Shown here in pieces: positions 23,151 through 35,861 of a stretch of 64,000 bases of DNA. Every line of letters begins with the position of its first letter. Position 1 is the first letter of the stretch. The position numbers were made by a program, and so were the translations under genes. The notes beneath the pieces are model-generated. The model searched no databases. It saw nothing but the letters and a program-made list of their open reading frames with translations, and was not told where the DNA came from. This DNA is from Deroplatys truncata. Its lineage: Eukaryota > Arthropoda > Insecta > Mantodea > Mantidae. The DNA lies in NCBI GenBank assembly GCA_030765065.1, contig CM060979.1:105574350-105638349 (forward strand), given 5' to 3'.

Positions 23151-24117
23151 AAGGTATAAGAAAAGCAGAAGTCTTGCGATAACTTTAGAATAACTAACTT
23201 GTAATTTCTTGACACACAGCTTTTTGCAGGATTTAGCTGGATTTTTTTTTTTTTCAGATTATGCCTGTTTTTCCTATTAAATAGTAAATGACACTAATTA
23301 AATATACAGTCCTTCTTATCCCAGCATATCTTAATTGCAACTAAATTGTTTTACTGTTGGGATTTTAAAGCTTTATACTTTGCCTGTGATAATTTAGAGT
23401 TTTTTATAACTTCATAACTAATACTTCTTTTACTATATTTGCTGTAAAACGATTTCATGCATAGAGCACTTACTTGCCTACTTATGAACATTTGGAGCAG
23501 TAAATACTAACAATAACGAACATAGTAATCCCATCAGTGCTTTAAAGTAAAACTCCAAATTCCTTCGTGCTGAACACTCATTTGTTTCTCTTCCACAATT
23601 TGCATGATAAATTCTGGTGCTACAGACACTGGTCATGGTTCATGTTAGCGGTTGAAGGAAAACAGACTGGTCGTTTTTGGTCCTATGATAACGCATTTAA
23701 ACAAAATTCTCAATTTCTGTTGTTATGAACTTGCTTTATGTGGTTAGCTGAGTTTTCAGGATGGTTTTATTTTACATAATTTTTTTGGAAGCTAAACTTC
23801 ATGTCACGTGGGAGATCTTTAGGATTTTTCTTGTGATTTCCCTGCTCGGCTAAAATCCAACTCCCCCATCCTCTCTATTATGACTTGTGTGAAATAAAGA
23901 ACTCCCCCCCCCCCCTCTGGTATTAACAAAAGCCTGCAACCCCAATATGAATTGTAAAGTGAGTTTTTCATCTCAGAGACTAGTCATGTCTTCGGCCGCT
24001 TACAAGTTTATTAACGTACATCACTTATCACACTGATAAAAAAAACACAAAATGAACCACAAAAGCCTATTTTTTCACTGTACATTGATTTATAATGCAC
24101 GAGGCTTTGGTACTGCT

Positions 24118-24372
24118 CAGGAGCATCATTTCAGTTTCTCCTTGGGGGGGGGGTTATAAGATTGCTTGGAGTTGCTTGAATTTTCATGTGAATTTTAACG
24201 ATGCATTTAGCCTAAAAGAAAATCACCTTTTACTTATCAAATGTGAAATATGTTTATTAAAAGTATGGTTATCGTAATTTTTATTTTGGCGGAGTAATAA
24301 CCAGTAGCTTAATCATTTCTTGAACCTAGGGGGGGTGCAGTTGACCCTCCTGCCCCCTAAATGATGTCCCTG
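24118..24372. mobile_element. hAT-type MITE, 255 bp, with perfect 8-bp target duplication
   Basis: The left end CAGGAGCATCATTTCAG and the reverse complement of the right end CAGGGACATCATTTAGG are imperfect terminal inverted repeats starting with CAG. Both sides are flanked by GTACTGCT (24,110-24,117 and 24,373-24,380), the 8-bp duplication typical of hAT elements. G-runs inside each terminus add to the symmetry. There is no coding capacity. It sits in the intron before exon 9d. Confidence 0.88.
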
Positions 24373-26959
24373 GTACTGCTTTCCCATTCACCCATTGTAG
24401 TTCAGCTTCTAAAATATAGCAAATTTCTCTGCTGATATGTTTCACCTATTTACTTTATTTTTTCAAATTTTCTCATAAATAAAAGTTAAATGATATGAGA
24501 TGCAGTGACTGTGTGGGCCATAAATCCCTTTCTAATTAACTTGTCTTCAAAAATTTCCTAAATAAAAGTCAATGACACTATAAAGGCTGACAGGATCCAA
24601 AGTAACATTCAATATCAGTCAGTTTAAAAAATGGTGAGAATGTTATTCTTGTAACATTCTGCAATTATGGTATATGCAAAAATATTTACCATCTTAGCCT
24701 ATATGCACTCCAAACTCTGATTTTCTCATTTAATGAGGCTTTGTGTGCTAAATTGGTTTTCTCTGAGCTCCAAAAGTACTGCATAGAAGCGTACCTATGT
24801 AAATGGAACCATGCTCTATCACAGATCATTAAATTTGGATTTATTACTCCATTAACATTCCTCAAAAGTCACTTAAAGAAATGCAGTGTCTTCTATTATC
24901 ATGTGGTGACAGTTTATGGACAATAGTGATCTTGTGTGGTTTTAATTTTAATAGTTTAGTAGCTTGTCTCACCGAGTTCATTGATAATATGGTTTCCTGT
25001 GAAGGTTCTAATCATTCTCCAACTTTCTCTTATTTTTCCTTAGTTTTATCCTTTGCATATTGAGATAGAGCCATTTCCACAAACTTATTTACAAGTTTTC
25101 TATTGCTTCTCTGCTTGGAGGATGTACACTTGGGAATTCTTTTATAATTCATCTTGTAACATCCCTGCAAAATGATGTAATCAGATACAATTGTACATGA
25201 AAATCCATAGCTGTAAAGGGTACTTGTGGCATTACAGCAACAAAACCCCAAAAATGCTTGTTATAAGTACTAAATTCATTTCCAAATTAGGTACACATTG
25301 TTTTTGTTGGGATTAAGAGATGAACAAAAGTAAACTAAGGAACGTCAAGTTACTAGTCCGACCACCACTCTGCCAAGGTACGCTAATTCACTCACAATTC
25401 TGCCGACTGGCCAATTTGTTAAGAAAAGCATATTATAAGGAAATGTAAAATAAATTCATCCTTGATTCTATAGCTAAATCCTTTTTTATAAATGATAAAA
25501 GTCCACAAAGGTGTAAACACACTGCCCTGTTAATGAAGTTAAATATATTAATAAATCCTCCACAGATTAAATATTATTTGGTCAATCAGATGTTTGCAAA
25601 ACTGCAAGTAATAAACAAGAAAGTAGCGATACATATTGAGTGTAATATTTGAAAATATATTGTAATTTAGATTCTGGCCAAACTGCTAACTTTTGTACAG
25701 CTGTTCACAAAAAATTAGTGCACATTAATATAGAATATTTAAAAATATAGGAGTTATCTTAAGCTGATCTTTTAGCTGTTTATGCACTCTACCCATAACA
25801 GGTATTAATTTATTTTTGGACTTTCTCATTAATACTTTTGAATATCATGATATCAGGAGCATTACTAAATAGTACATAGGTGGGAAGAGAGAGAGTGTGA
25901 GTCATTAAGACCTTTGTGTGTCCTGGTTAAAAGCTAGGTGGTGGGAAGAGGATCAGAAGGGGCTCTTTGCACTCAGTGCACAGTTTCACCAACTGAAGGT
26001 GACTTTAAAAATTATTTAGTTCATTAGTTGTGCTAGATCTTGTCACTTTAGTGAGACATTGTGCAGTTAAAAAAATTGTAAATACATAGGCTTAAATGAA
26101 TGTCTTGCACTTTCCTAATTCCTTTGTGAAAGTGGTTTGCATGCAAGCTGTTGTCTGGGGAAGTATGAAATTATATGAAATCCAGTATATATATAAAAGC
26201 CGGAAGATCTAATAGAAATATTTTTTGTCAATGTTTCAATTGAATGAAATAGAATTTTAGTACTAAAGAGTAAATTAGTTTAGCATTTTGTGGCATGCTT
26301 GAGTTTTGTTCATTAGGGATGCTGCTCTGTGTCACAGAAGAAAAATAAGCAATGTGATTAATTTCTAATGAGATCCCCAGCTTCAGTTTTAACACAATGC
26401 CTTAAACAATAATTTTTTCTTAATGTGAGCATAAGATTATTTTGATTTGTTCCTGAAGCATTTAATTTTTTTAAAATTACAGGAAACGAGAAACCTAAAA
26501 GTGACATTGTCTTGCTATATTTACTATTTTTGATACTACACTCTTTCTAAATGCTGTATAAATCTAATCATCATCTAGGTGTTTTTTTTCTCTTGTAAAG
26601 ATGAATGATAACACTTTTTCAGTCAAGGTATTGGGGGGAGGGTGGAAATTACAGGTTTTACATAAGAAAGCAACTCAAGAAGCTGCAGGTTGCTGACATT
26701 AATGAATACATATACATAACTTTGTAATTTTTTTTAATAAGAACTAAGATTTTGACTTTATTACCAATGTGCAGATACTGCTTTAATTTTGGATTTGGAA
26801 TACAGGTGGATTTTTAAATTTTTTTTTTAAAAAAATGTTCTTTGAAAATTTCATTCTTTCCTATTTTTCAGCAAATTTACTTTTATGTGTTAAAGATATA
26901 CAGCATCCATTTCAAGCCCTACTCACCACAGTACCCTTGTCCTCTTCCTTTCATTACAG

Positions 26960-27042
26960 ATGAACTAAGAAATGAGAGAGAAAAGTACAAAGCTATTGCT
27001 GATGAGATGGACCAAACTTTTGCAGATCTTGCTGGCTACTGA
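26960..27042 (+). CDS. Tm1: Tropomyosin last exon 9d
   Basis: After cctcttcctttcattacag this exon encodes [20 protein letters not shown] then FADLAGY and TGA, 27 residues. It is the only last exon that ends in TGA and the most distant one, 7.5 kb after 9c. The [13 protein letters not shown] wording resembles the muscle tropomyosin ending known from flies. An open frame starting at 26,842 runs into it through the intron, but the AG at 26,958-26,959, the phase and the conserved Asp-Glu-Leu show where the exon starts. Confidence 0.95.
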
Positions 27043-27914
27043 ATCCTTGCTTTGTGCTGGGTAGCTTTACCTCACAAGATGGCTTCTGAATAATTCTAAG
27101 TTTTGGGTTATACTTTTGCAACATAAAATGGTTGTGATGTGACAGATTTGTGTTTATTGATTGTGCTTTGTCTTTGAGATATTTGAGTTCTGCATTAAGA
27201 GATACAAGGGAGGAACTTAATGTGGAGTCATCACCTTTGAAACCATACACAAATAATTTTTGGTACAATAATAACTGCAGTGTAACTGCATGGCATGTAC
27301 AAGAGCAATGCAATCAGATGTATAAACATTTAGCAATTTGTTTTTATGCATCCAAGAGGATGAAATATTAACAGGTAAATTTCGAAAATGCCATTAACCA
27401 AAGTTAATTTCATAACATTGATTTCAATACTCGTTTACTGCTCAGCTAGTATATGAGCTCAGGTGATGGTTTTCGACACTATCCATTCCTTGGTAGATGT
27501 GTTAGGTAATGTATGAGGTGATCAGATTAATTCAGGCTTTCCCACAAGCCAATTTATTTAATAGGAAGTTTGTACCTTGAAAGCCACTAGTTCAGAGGAA
27601 CTATTAATGGGAACAGTAGTAAGAATACATAGGGAAGATACGGAAAACTTGACAGCATTACGTACTTGGTGAGGGGTGACATAGTTTTCTTGGTATGGAA
27701 TGGTAAGCATACATTTTCATGAACATACTGGTTGCTATTGGATTGGTATATCTATTACTAAAGCTGTTACAAAGTGAGTTTATACTATATTAAATTCTTG
27801 AATTTAAGTCTGGCGAAAAAGGTGTGAAATTACCTAAAGTGTTGCCTCTCCCTTTTTTTTTGTTAAAAAAAATATAATTTCCATTTTATGGAAGTTAAAT
27901 AAAAGGGGAATAAA
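27043..27914 (+). other. Probable 3' UTR of the exon 9d form
   Basis: Sequence downstream of the exon 9d stop. Two AATAAA hexamers occur at 27,898-27,903 and 27,909-27,914, close to each other, and are the first convincing poly(A) signals. The end of the transcript is therefore inferred; a longer 3' UTR is possible. Confidence 0.4.
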
Positions 27915-30900
27915 TTATTATTCGAGATTAGAGGATTGCTATGAGAGGTAAGAAAATCTTTCCAGAATATCCAAGTTTATGAATTTCCTTATTTATCCGT
28001 GAATCTATGTAAATTGTTGGTAACAGAGGAGAAATATGTTGACATGCAGCTAGCATTGCAATGTAGTATTTTTACAGTATCTTGTCCCCCTTCCGCTTTT
28101 ACATGTAAGCTTTGTGTTAAACCACAATTTTCATGTCATTAACAATGAATAAATTGACTGAAGACTGCATTCATGAGTTCAGGTAGGCATTGGTAATTCT
28201 GGAAAGAGCCATCGTCTCAGATTATATTTGTTTCTCTCACCCAGTTCTTTAAAGCAAAGGTGTGCTGTCTAACATTCCATCCATTCAAAATGGCTCACAG
28301 ACAGTTTTGAATAAATTTGATCACCTGGTATATACTGTTCTATTAAGGACACCAAGTACTCCCTATTGCTTATTTTCGAAACTACTAGTTCCTGTAAGCA
28401 TTAAAAGCAGAAAAACAAAATTTGAGCAGTTGATAATATGATAGTTTTGCACACTTGAAATGCATTTTTACTTGAACATACAGGTTTGTCAACCAGTTAA
28501 CATTAAAGTTTTAAGTTATTAGATTTCATTTTTATAACAGTTGTCTTTTAATAGGAAGATTGAAGAATATCATGCGATAAAGTTAGCAGCGGCTTTATTT
28601 CCAAGTCTCAACAGCATACTGCATAGAAAATGTTGCACAAGAAACGGCTTAATTAAGTTGTAAGTAAGGAATGCCAAACTCTTTAAGGACATCACTTTTT
28701 ATTAATGAAAAATAAAAGTAACATGGATGTAACCATTTACCTTGGAACATGGTCATAAACTTTGTAAGTTAACTGTGGAAAGAAAGGAAAATAGAAGTAT
28801 GTACTTGGTTTCCTTAAAAGCAACATCCAAAGCAGGGGAAGATAGCAGCTGACTTAACGTAACAATGCTATTGATGATTATTGGGTCCTTAACCCTGGTG
28901 AGATGATCCAATGCAGGTTGTGCATAGCCTTTTCCATATGGATAATTTGTTTCTGATATATTCTTTTTATTTTCTTTCAGATGTGTCACATTCGTAGCTT
29001 TTGTCTCCACTATGTTTTTAGAACCTTAAAGAAACACTTGTTTCGAGAAAAAAAAAAGCATTATTTAAGAGTAAAGGGGACTTAATGCCAAAAATAATTT
29101 CCTTCTGGTGCAAACTTATGCTCATACACTGAAAATATAGCTAAAATTTTAAGCTTTGTTGTTTACAGTTGCATATTTCAGAAGTTAGTAACAGCTTAGC
29201 AGTCATAAATAGATGAGTCATGCATTTCAAGAAGAGAATTACAACTTTAGGACACAAAATGCTGTTTGTAGTTCTGCAGTTTGCATTTTGAGAACAAGAC
29301 AAGAAACTTAATATTTTTCTTGTATAATGTTTGTCGGTTGTTGAAGCATAGCTGTTTATATTGTTGTTGCAATAATCAACATCTGCAGTGCGTAATCCTC
29401 TGTAGGTTGTCCTGAACTGAAATGCTGTTTATTAAAAAATTTTAAAATCTATTTTCGCCTATTTTAGTATTTTTAGGAAAGTGTTTATAAAATTAGTAAA
29501 GGATATTGTGAAACTTTTTTAGAATACACATCAAAATGAACTTGAATGAAACTGTATTTGCCTGAAATATTGGAATAATCAGGAGACTTAAACTAACCAA
29601 CATTTAAGAGAGAGAGAGTTAATGTTTAACTAAGTGCACTGGTTATTTAATTGCAGCAAAGGTCATTTTTAAAAGCAAAATTCCATAGAAACTCATTTAA
29701 GGTTCACAGAAATTTTAATAATTGGAGCATATGAAGATATGCTCAGATTACATGTATAGTAAACAGCATTTCAGCTAAGGCTGGTTAGTTACAAGAAACT
29801 TGGATCAGATGGAAGCAAGTCTTGAATGATTATATTTTGCATAATAGAAACTGAGTGCATTATTGTATAACTGTAAAATGAGAGATGGGTAGAGTCATAT
29901 TTTGAATGATATCCTTTAATCTGATAGTTTGAAATAGGCAAATATTGGAACAACATATGCTTTAGATTAATTTTTGGTTTAAATAGTTGCCAATTGTTTC
30001 ACAAATACATGCATATGATTACAAATTTTATTGTATCTAATAACTGAATTGTGGTATGTGAAACATATTATGTATTATAATAGTTTTATTTCATGAAATT
30101 TCAGATACTAACACACAACCCCACATTGGAAAGCATTAAAGAAAGTGCATAGTTTTATAATAGGATTTAATTGCATTTTTAACCAGTAAATAATGCTCTT
30201 GGCACTTTACCACTTCTTACGGATAGGTACTTACTTTCTGGATGTGCTGTATTTCTTTATACATTCCAGATATTCATTTATTGAGCATTTTTAGCCTATA
30301 AAATGGTCTTCTTTTTTGTTTGTTTCAAAAAAATCATTCCTGAATCTATAAATAATCTTGGAGAGACATTCCTTAAGACAGATACATTCCATTATTACAT
30401 GCAAAGTAAATTTTTATGTCCCTGATGATAAATGACAATTTTCTACACCAAAATGCAATGGCATGTTTATAATTGTTTCTACATAATCACTGTGTATCAG
30501 CAACACATAAAGCTGGCAGTTTGTTTGTTATACATAGACCAGAATGCCATTATACAATTGTGAGATATGCCAAATGTGTGAAGTTACTTCATAGAGCAAT
30601 GTGATTTGTTACTATTATTATTATTTTAATTAAAACTTTTTATTAAAGAATTTCATCTGAAAAAATCTGCATTTCCAAATTGCAGGTACCTATTCTTCTT
30701 TGGCAGTTCCAGTTCCAGATATATCTAGTTTGCAGTACTAAATATTAAGTAATTGCATTTGGCACATTTTTCAATTAGTAACGTTGGCAGCATTAAGAAC
30801 TGTGTATGAAAAATTATGTAATGACTGGAAAAGATTTTTCTCAAGTAGTACTGAATTTGATTTCATGTTAATACTGTACTGAAAATATAGAAGACTTTTT

Positions 30901-32044
30901 TCATTGGGTTAACAAGAAAGATTTGGAATCATGGAAAAAAGCAAATGAAAGAACATTTTTTGCAGTTGTTTTTAAGACTTGGAGCTATGAATTAAATATC
31001 ATAAAAATTAAGTTAGTTGGTAAAGTGATTTGAAATGATTCACCATGAAAATCATCTTACTGAAGTAATGTATTTGTTTCTATGATTGAAGACATTTTAT
31101 TTTGGCACTATTATTCTCTTGGTTTGCTAAGCATTTGTTGCACATAAAAAGCTGGAAATGAGAAAATTTGATCAAAATACTATAAGAATATAGAGATTTT
31201 GCTGTCTATAATGTCAGTTATGTTACTTTTGATGAGCTGGAAGTGAGTCTATGTATGCATGTTAGATTGTTTTGTGTGAACATTACTGATGAATGAGAGG
31301 AGAGGATGGGTTTCAGGAGAATTTCCTTTGTGCTAAATATTTGTATTAAAATATAGCAGTACTGCAGGGAAGTTATATTTGCAACAGGCTGCAGAATGTG
31401 CTAATTATTATGTGAGAGGAACAGCATTTGTGAGAATATAAGTGTTATATATGTTTATTAGCTTATAAGGAAAAATAATATTGCCAAAATTAATGTGAAA
31501 TTATTCAAATCAAGTATTTTGTCATTTATTGATGCACAGTAATAACAAAATCAGCATTTTTTACTTATCTTGCTGACTGCATTGTCATTACTTATACCTA
31601 TGCAAAATGTGATCAGGTAGATTAAAAGTGATTAAAGGAAGAGGTTTATGTCTGGTGCATACAAAAAAAGAGACAGAGTTTGGTAGACTTGACCAGGCTA
31701 ACATATGCAATTTTCAACCATATGCATATGTTGATTTGTCTTGTCTTACATTAGTGGTTGTTGAACAATTCCAACTTAAGTTAAATATTAAACCCATAAC
31801 GACCAATATCTTATTAATAGTTTCAAAATAAAACAGGGTTGAATAGAAATTTATAATTAACCAGAGATAAGAGAGATGAGATAAGTGGTAGCAGTCTATG
31901 GTGGGGGATTAAATTTTTTAATACATTTCTGAATCATGTGTATCGTTGATTCTATATTTAGACCTTCTGTTTGTTTTTAATATGACAAGTGCTATCCTAA
32001 TAAAAGCTTCTTTTAAAATGATGTTATAGGAGAAAATAAAATTG
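27915..32044. other. AT-rich intergenic DNA, nothing recognised
   Basis: About 4.1 kb read on both strands. No conserved domain, RNA gene or complete mobile element was recognised; the open frames are short and of random composition. Part of it may belong to an extended 3' UTR of the tropomyosin gene. Confidence 0.5.
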
Positions 32045-32760
32045 AATGTGTTGCACTCACACGACTTTCTCTACTAACTAGAAGCTCACAGATATCCATT
32101 ATGTGTTATAGTATTCATATAAACAGGGATTCTTCTATTTATGTCATAATTTATTTTTTCTTAGGAATGATTTCAAATTAAGCAAGGTGTGCTTAGTTAC
32201 AACATGTGAAAAAGGCATTCAAATGTTTATTCATGCAAAAAAATCTTGTAATGGAAAGAAAAGAAAGGGAGGAAAAAACAAGAATTGAAACTTTCAAGCA
32301 TATCTATTAGAGATGCTCAGGATGAACTATTTGAGCATGGAATATTTTGAAAATAACTAGGACTATGAAAAAGTTTATAACTTAAATTGTGTATTGTAAT
32401 TATTATCTGTGCATTTTTCCTGTAGTAAGTTTTTGTGTATTTTTTAAGGTTTCGTTGAAATTCAGGATACTACAAAATTCAATCAAATAAAGGGGACTTC
32501 ATGGGCTGTTCCTAGAAAATTCAAGATATATCTTTTATTTGTCATGCAAGTATCTTAAACATATCTTCTAATCAAAATTATTGTCATTTTGAGAAAATAA
32601 AAAACATCAAACATTTTTCTACATAAAGGCTAGTTTGGGGTGGGAGGATTTACTTGAAAATCTTTGTGTCACATTCTTGTAAGATGCTGAACTTAGATAC
32701 CAAGTTTGGTATTTAACCAACTTTTAGTTTTTGAGTTTAGTTGACACATTCAAAACATTT
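32045..32760 (-). repeat. Copy B of an unclassified 867-bp repeat family, partial, reverse
   Basis: It begins with tgtgttgcactcacacgact and ttctctacta, the reverse complement of the right end of the complete copy at 46,462-47,328. It shares the internal blocks tttgtcatgcaagtatctta, gatttacttgaaaatctt and ataccaagtttggtatttaa with that copy in the same order. It stops about where the complete copy has its (TG)n/TCTG tract, so about 200 bp of the family's left end is missing. No coding capacity. Confidence 0.8.
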
Positions 32761-35070
32761 GTGGTTTAGGTAGCTCTTCGAATAGTCGTGAGTCTTGTTA
32801 ATGCAACTTCAAATTTTACTGATTGTCTCAATGTTGGAAACACTTAAGCACAAGAAATATTCCAAGTTACCTAAATTGCTTATGCCTTAATAAGTGCTTT
32901 TTGTACCACCATTGCATTATATAAGAGAGCTAAAGACATTGAAATCATACTACTCTCTTAAGTAATAACATTAACAAATAGGGAGCAAATGTTTAACATT
33001 ATTTTATCCTCTGACATTTCCTATGGTGTATTACCTATATGCAAATATTTCATCTTCTTTGGTATATAGGTATGTATTATAAAAAGCAATTACAGGAATT
33101 GTATGAGGGAAGAATAAGAAATGAACACAAATAAAAGCACAAAGAATAAATGGAGTTATTTTCAGCCTCACATTGCTAAAAGTACAAACACTAAACACAC
33201 AAGTGAAAAAGAAGGGAAAAAAATGATCATATCAAACTGATAACTTTTTAGTATTGTTCCTATTTGCTGTTTTTATGATCCAGTAAGCCTGACCACTGCA
33301 GTATGAAGACACAAAATACTACAGACATAATATTTTGAAGTGCCTTGATGCCTTGTTTTTGCCTTAACACTACCAAGCAGCATATTTTTGATACAATAGG
33401 TTTCCTCTTCTCTGTTGCTTTTAGGTTAAAGAATGTATTCGTAATAATACATCACGTTTCATCTTAATGCAGAATGATTCACAATTTGGTACTGATGACA
33501 TAACGGTACCCACTTCCTTTGGCTTACATTCAAGTCTGCAGATATTGGACTATGGAGATGCCATATGGTTGTGGATGTCAATTTGATAATTGATGCTGCC
33601 CATTTCTGAGATATTTTAGGCCTCATTCACACATTTTATTTTTATGGGGCTTTTATTCATTTCTCAGGAATACAGTTTTAAACAGTACAGTGGTTTAACT
33701 TGAAAAGGAATGTATGATTATCTCAGGAAAAAAAATCTTAATATATTATAACAAGTGAATTGTAATTTTGATCTGCATTAAGAACAGAATTTTTGTTCTA
33801 TTTATTTATATATATTTGTTTTGTTCCAGGAAAATGTTAACAAAGCTATTCTAAATTTCTTAAATTGAATAAAATTAAATTTCTGGTTCTAATAGCCAAC
33901 ACTTCAAACATTTTCCATTGAATTTTACATATCTATTGAAATATGTTTTCCTCTTTATAAATTATTAGGTATATTTTCAGAAAGCTAATGCAATATAGAA
34001 AAAGAAATTTGTGTAGTTATTTTGCATCTCTTTGTTTATAACCCTGCTTGCTCATTTGCATAGTTATGCAAAGTATTTAAATGCCAACGGCTGACTTAAA
34101 ATGTATGTTTCAGGGACCAATGAAAACATTATGCATTGAAGGCGTTAAAATTCAAAGCTCCAATTCTGAAAACTTACTGCTATTGTTTATACTTGAACTA
34201 AATTATTGCATGGTCATAAAAGCTATGGTCATTGTTTTAACAGCTCAGAAAATCGCATTACATGCACCATTAATATGTGTAACTGGAAGAAAACAGTTTT
34301 AATTAACACTATTATGCACTGAATTTATGTATCATAGTACTAGTTAAAATATCTTTATTTCAGAGATGATGTACAGTCCTATTGTTACTTAATCTAATTT
34401 ATAGCATGGTGTCTAAGGAATTATAATATTGTTTCTTCAGCAGGATCAAAAATCTTGGTGAATAAAGTGAGAAACATCTTAACAATCTGAATGCGGTGCA
34501 TTTCAGTATTTATAAAATCAGATAATTCTGAAGTAAAAATACAGTTTGCACATTTAAACTATTTTTAGTATGAAGTTCACTTATTTCTCTGACATTTTAG
34601 TTTCCTCAGAAAAACTGAAAGCACCTTGCCTTCCACCCTTAAATTAGAATTTTTTCTCATTACTTGAAAATTAAATGATTGGTTTTATGAATATGAATGA
34701 ACAAGCAGTAAAATGAAACTTATATAGGAAAGTTATGCCCTTAATTTTTTAGAACAGCAGATACTTGAAACACTGTTCACTAAATCTGCGCACTTAAAAT
34801 CTAGAGTAGTGGACAATCCGTCAACAGACATTTCATCAATAAACATTTTACATTTTGTGAAATTTGTCATCATGATGTGTTTGAAACTGAGAATCTGAAG
34901 GAGGCGAATGTCGACAATGAATAGTTTGTCAATGAAGTGGTTTGACTATTTGTGAAATCCATCAAATACTATGGGTATGCCAATTGAAACATTTGACGAG
35001 AATGAAAGGAAATAGTGAAGTATAAAACATAATATCCAGAAAATAGTGGTATCACACATAGTGAAGCAAT
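32761..35070. other. AT-rich intergenic DNA, nothing recognised
   Basis: No gene or complete element seen. From about 34,810 to 35,000 the sequence repeats short GTCGAC/GTCAA-CAAA-like motifs (for example gtcaacagacatttcatc, gtcgacaatgaatagtttgt), which may be a decayed non-autonomous element; boundaries could not be found. Confidence 0.45.
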
Positions 35071-35840
35071 TAATAAAATACACTTGATGAAAGTGGAGTG
35101 AACCTAAACACACTTACTAGCTTCACTCACCTTTTATTTTGCAGAACATGTATTGTGAGCATGAGGTCACATCATCAGCTGCCTGTTGATTGTTGGATCA
35201 ACTCTCAAATCGCATTGTTAAAAGTCTGGGGTATCCTCTGGTGGCCTATGAATGAAACTAAATAGAGGGTTGTCTGCTTCAAAGTTCATGATGCAGTTTT
35301 CAAACTTCTTTATGTAAATCTTCTCCTATATTTCAAGCTGTTTGGGTTTTTGAGCTGGTTTCAGCAACTGGATATTGGTGTCTTTTATGGTTTTGAGTCC
35401 AGAAGTGAAAAGCAACTCCTGATTTGTTGGTCTGTTTGAACTTAACGAAACGCCAGTGTTCCTTGATGCAGGTGCCTATTATTCCTTTTTGTTTTTCTGA
35501 TATTAACTTTCTTGCAATTTTCACATTGGATCCGGTAGATTCCTAACTTGAGATTCTTGATGCTAAATTTGTTGTAAGGTGCCAGGGTAATGTTGTGACT
35601 CTTGAAGATTTTCTGAAATTTGTGAAAGAGACCTGGGTGGTATGCGAATTTCCTGAAGTTGATCTTTTCTGCTGCGTTAGAAAGTGTGGTGACCTGCTTG
35701 ATGCATTTTTATATTTTGAATTTACGTATTTTCGTATATACCATTTCCTGGCTGAATCCATTCTCTATTGCAGATTTGACAATGTGTTGATATTCTTTGT
35801 AGTATTCAATTTGGTTGAGGGGGATGTTGATTAATCTATA
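35071..35840 (-). mobile_element. Penelope-like retroelement fragment, left copy (minus strand), GIY-YIG domain
   Basis: On the minus strand, pieces in shifting frames read EYQHIVKSAIENGFSQEM, FRKFAYHPGLFHKFQKIF, KSHNITLAPYNKF, GIYRIQCENCKKV and CIKEHWRFVKFKQTNKSGVA with FHFWTQNHK. This order matches the end of Penelope-like element proteins: the linker after the reverse transcriptase, then a GIY-YIG endonuclease (G-I-Y...C.C.K.YIG...R..EH...N.S..A.H....H). Several stops and a frameshift near 35,530 (stop to the left of GIYRIQC) show that it is dead. The reverse transcriptase core is missing. It forms an inverted repeat with the copy to its right. Confidence 0.85.
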
Positions 35841-35844
35841 ATTT

Positions 35845-35861
35845 GAGATCTATGAGATCTC
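35845..35861. repeat. Perfect 7-bp-arm palindrome at the junction of the two Penelope-like copies
   Basis: GAGATCT-ATG-AGATCTC, located between the inner ends of the two oppositely oriented copies. Confidence 0.9.

Larger units (their letters stand above)
19503..26959 (+). other. 7.5-kb region between exon 9c and exon 9d
   Basis: AT-rich; probably includes the 3' UTR of the 9c form in its first part and is intronic for the 9d form. It holds SINE remnants near 22,090 and 23,085, a C-run at 23,904-23,916 and a hAT MITE at 24,118-24,372. No extra tropomyosin exon or other gene was recognised; the small open frames show no domain. Confidence 0.6.
1..27042 (+). other. Tm1: 3' half of a tropomyosin gene (Tm1-like), gene span within the window
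   Basis: Tropomyosin is a two-chain coiled coil that lies along actin filaments and controls access of myosin and other partners. Ten coding exons on the + strand encode the region equivalent to residues 165-284. All have AG/GT borders and matching phases: exon 5 ends in phase 2, exon 6 takes one base and ends in phase 0, the exons 7 are in phase 0, exon 8 ends in phase 1, and every exon 9 starts with two bases. The order 5-6-7-8-9 follows the standard tropomyosin gene plan. The 5' exons and promoter lie left of the window. Insects commonly have two tropomyosin genes, so the Tm1 symbol is an inference from the arthropod muscle sequence and the multiple C-termini. Confidence 0.93.

Noticed and set aside
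26842..26959. Extended coding start upstream of exon 9d
   Set aside because: The open frame continues through the pyrimidine tract only by chance; the AG acceptor and conserved phase mark the exon at 26,960.
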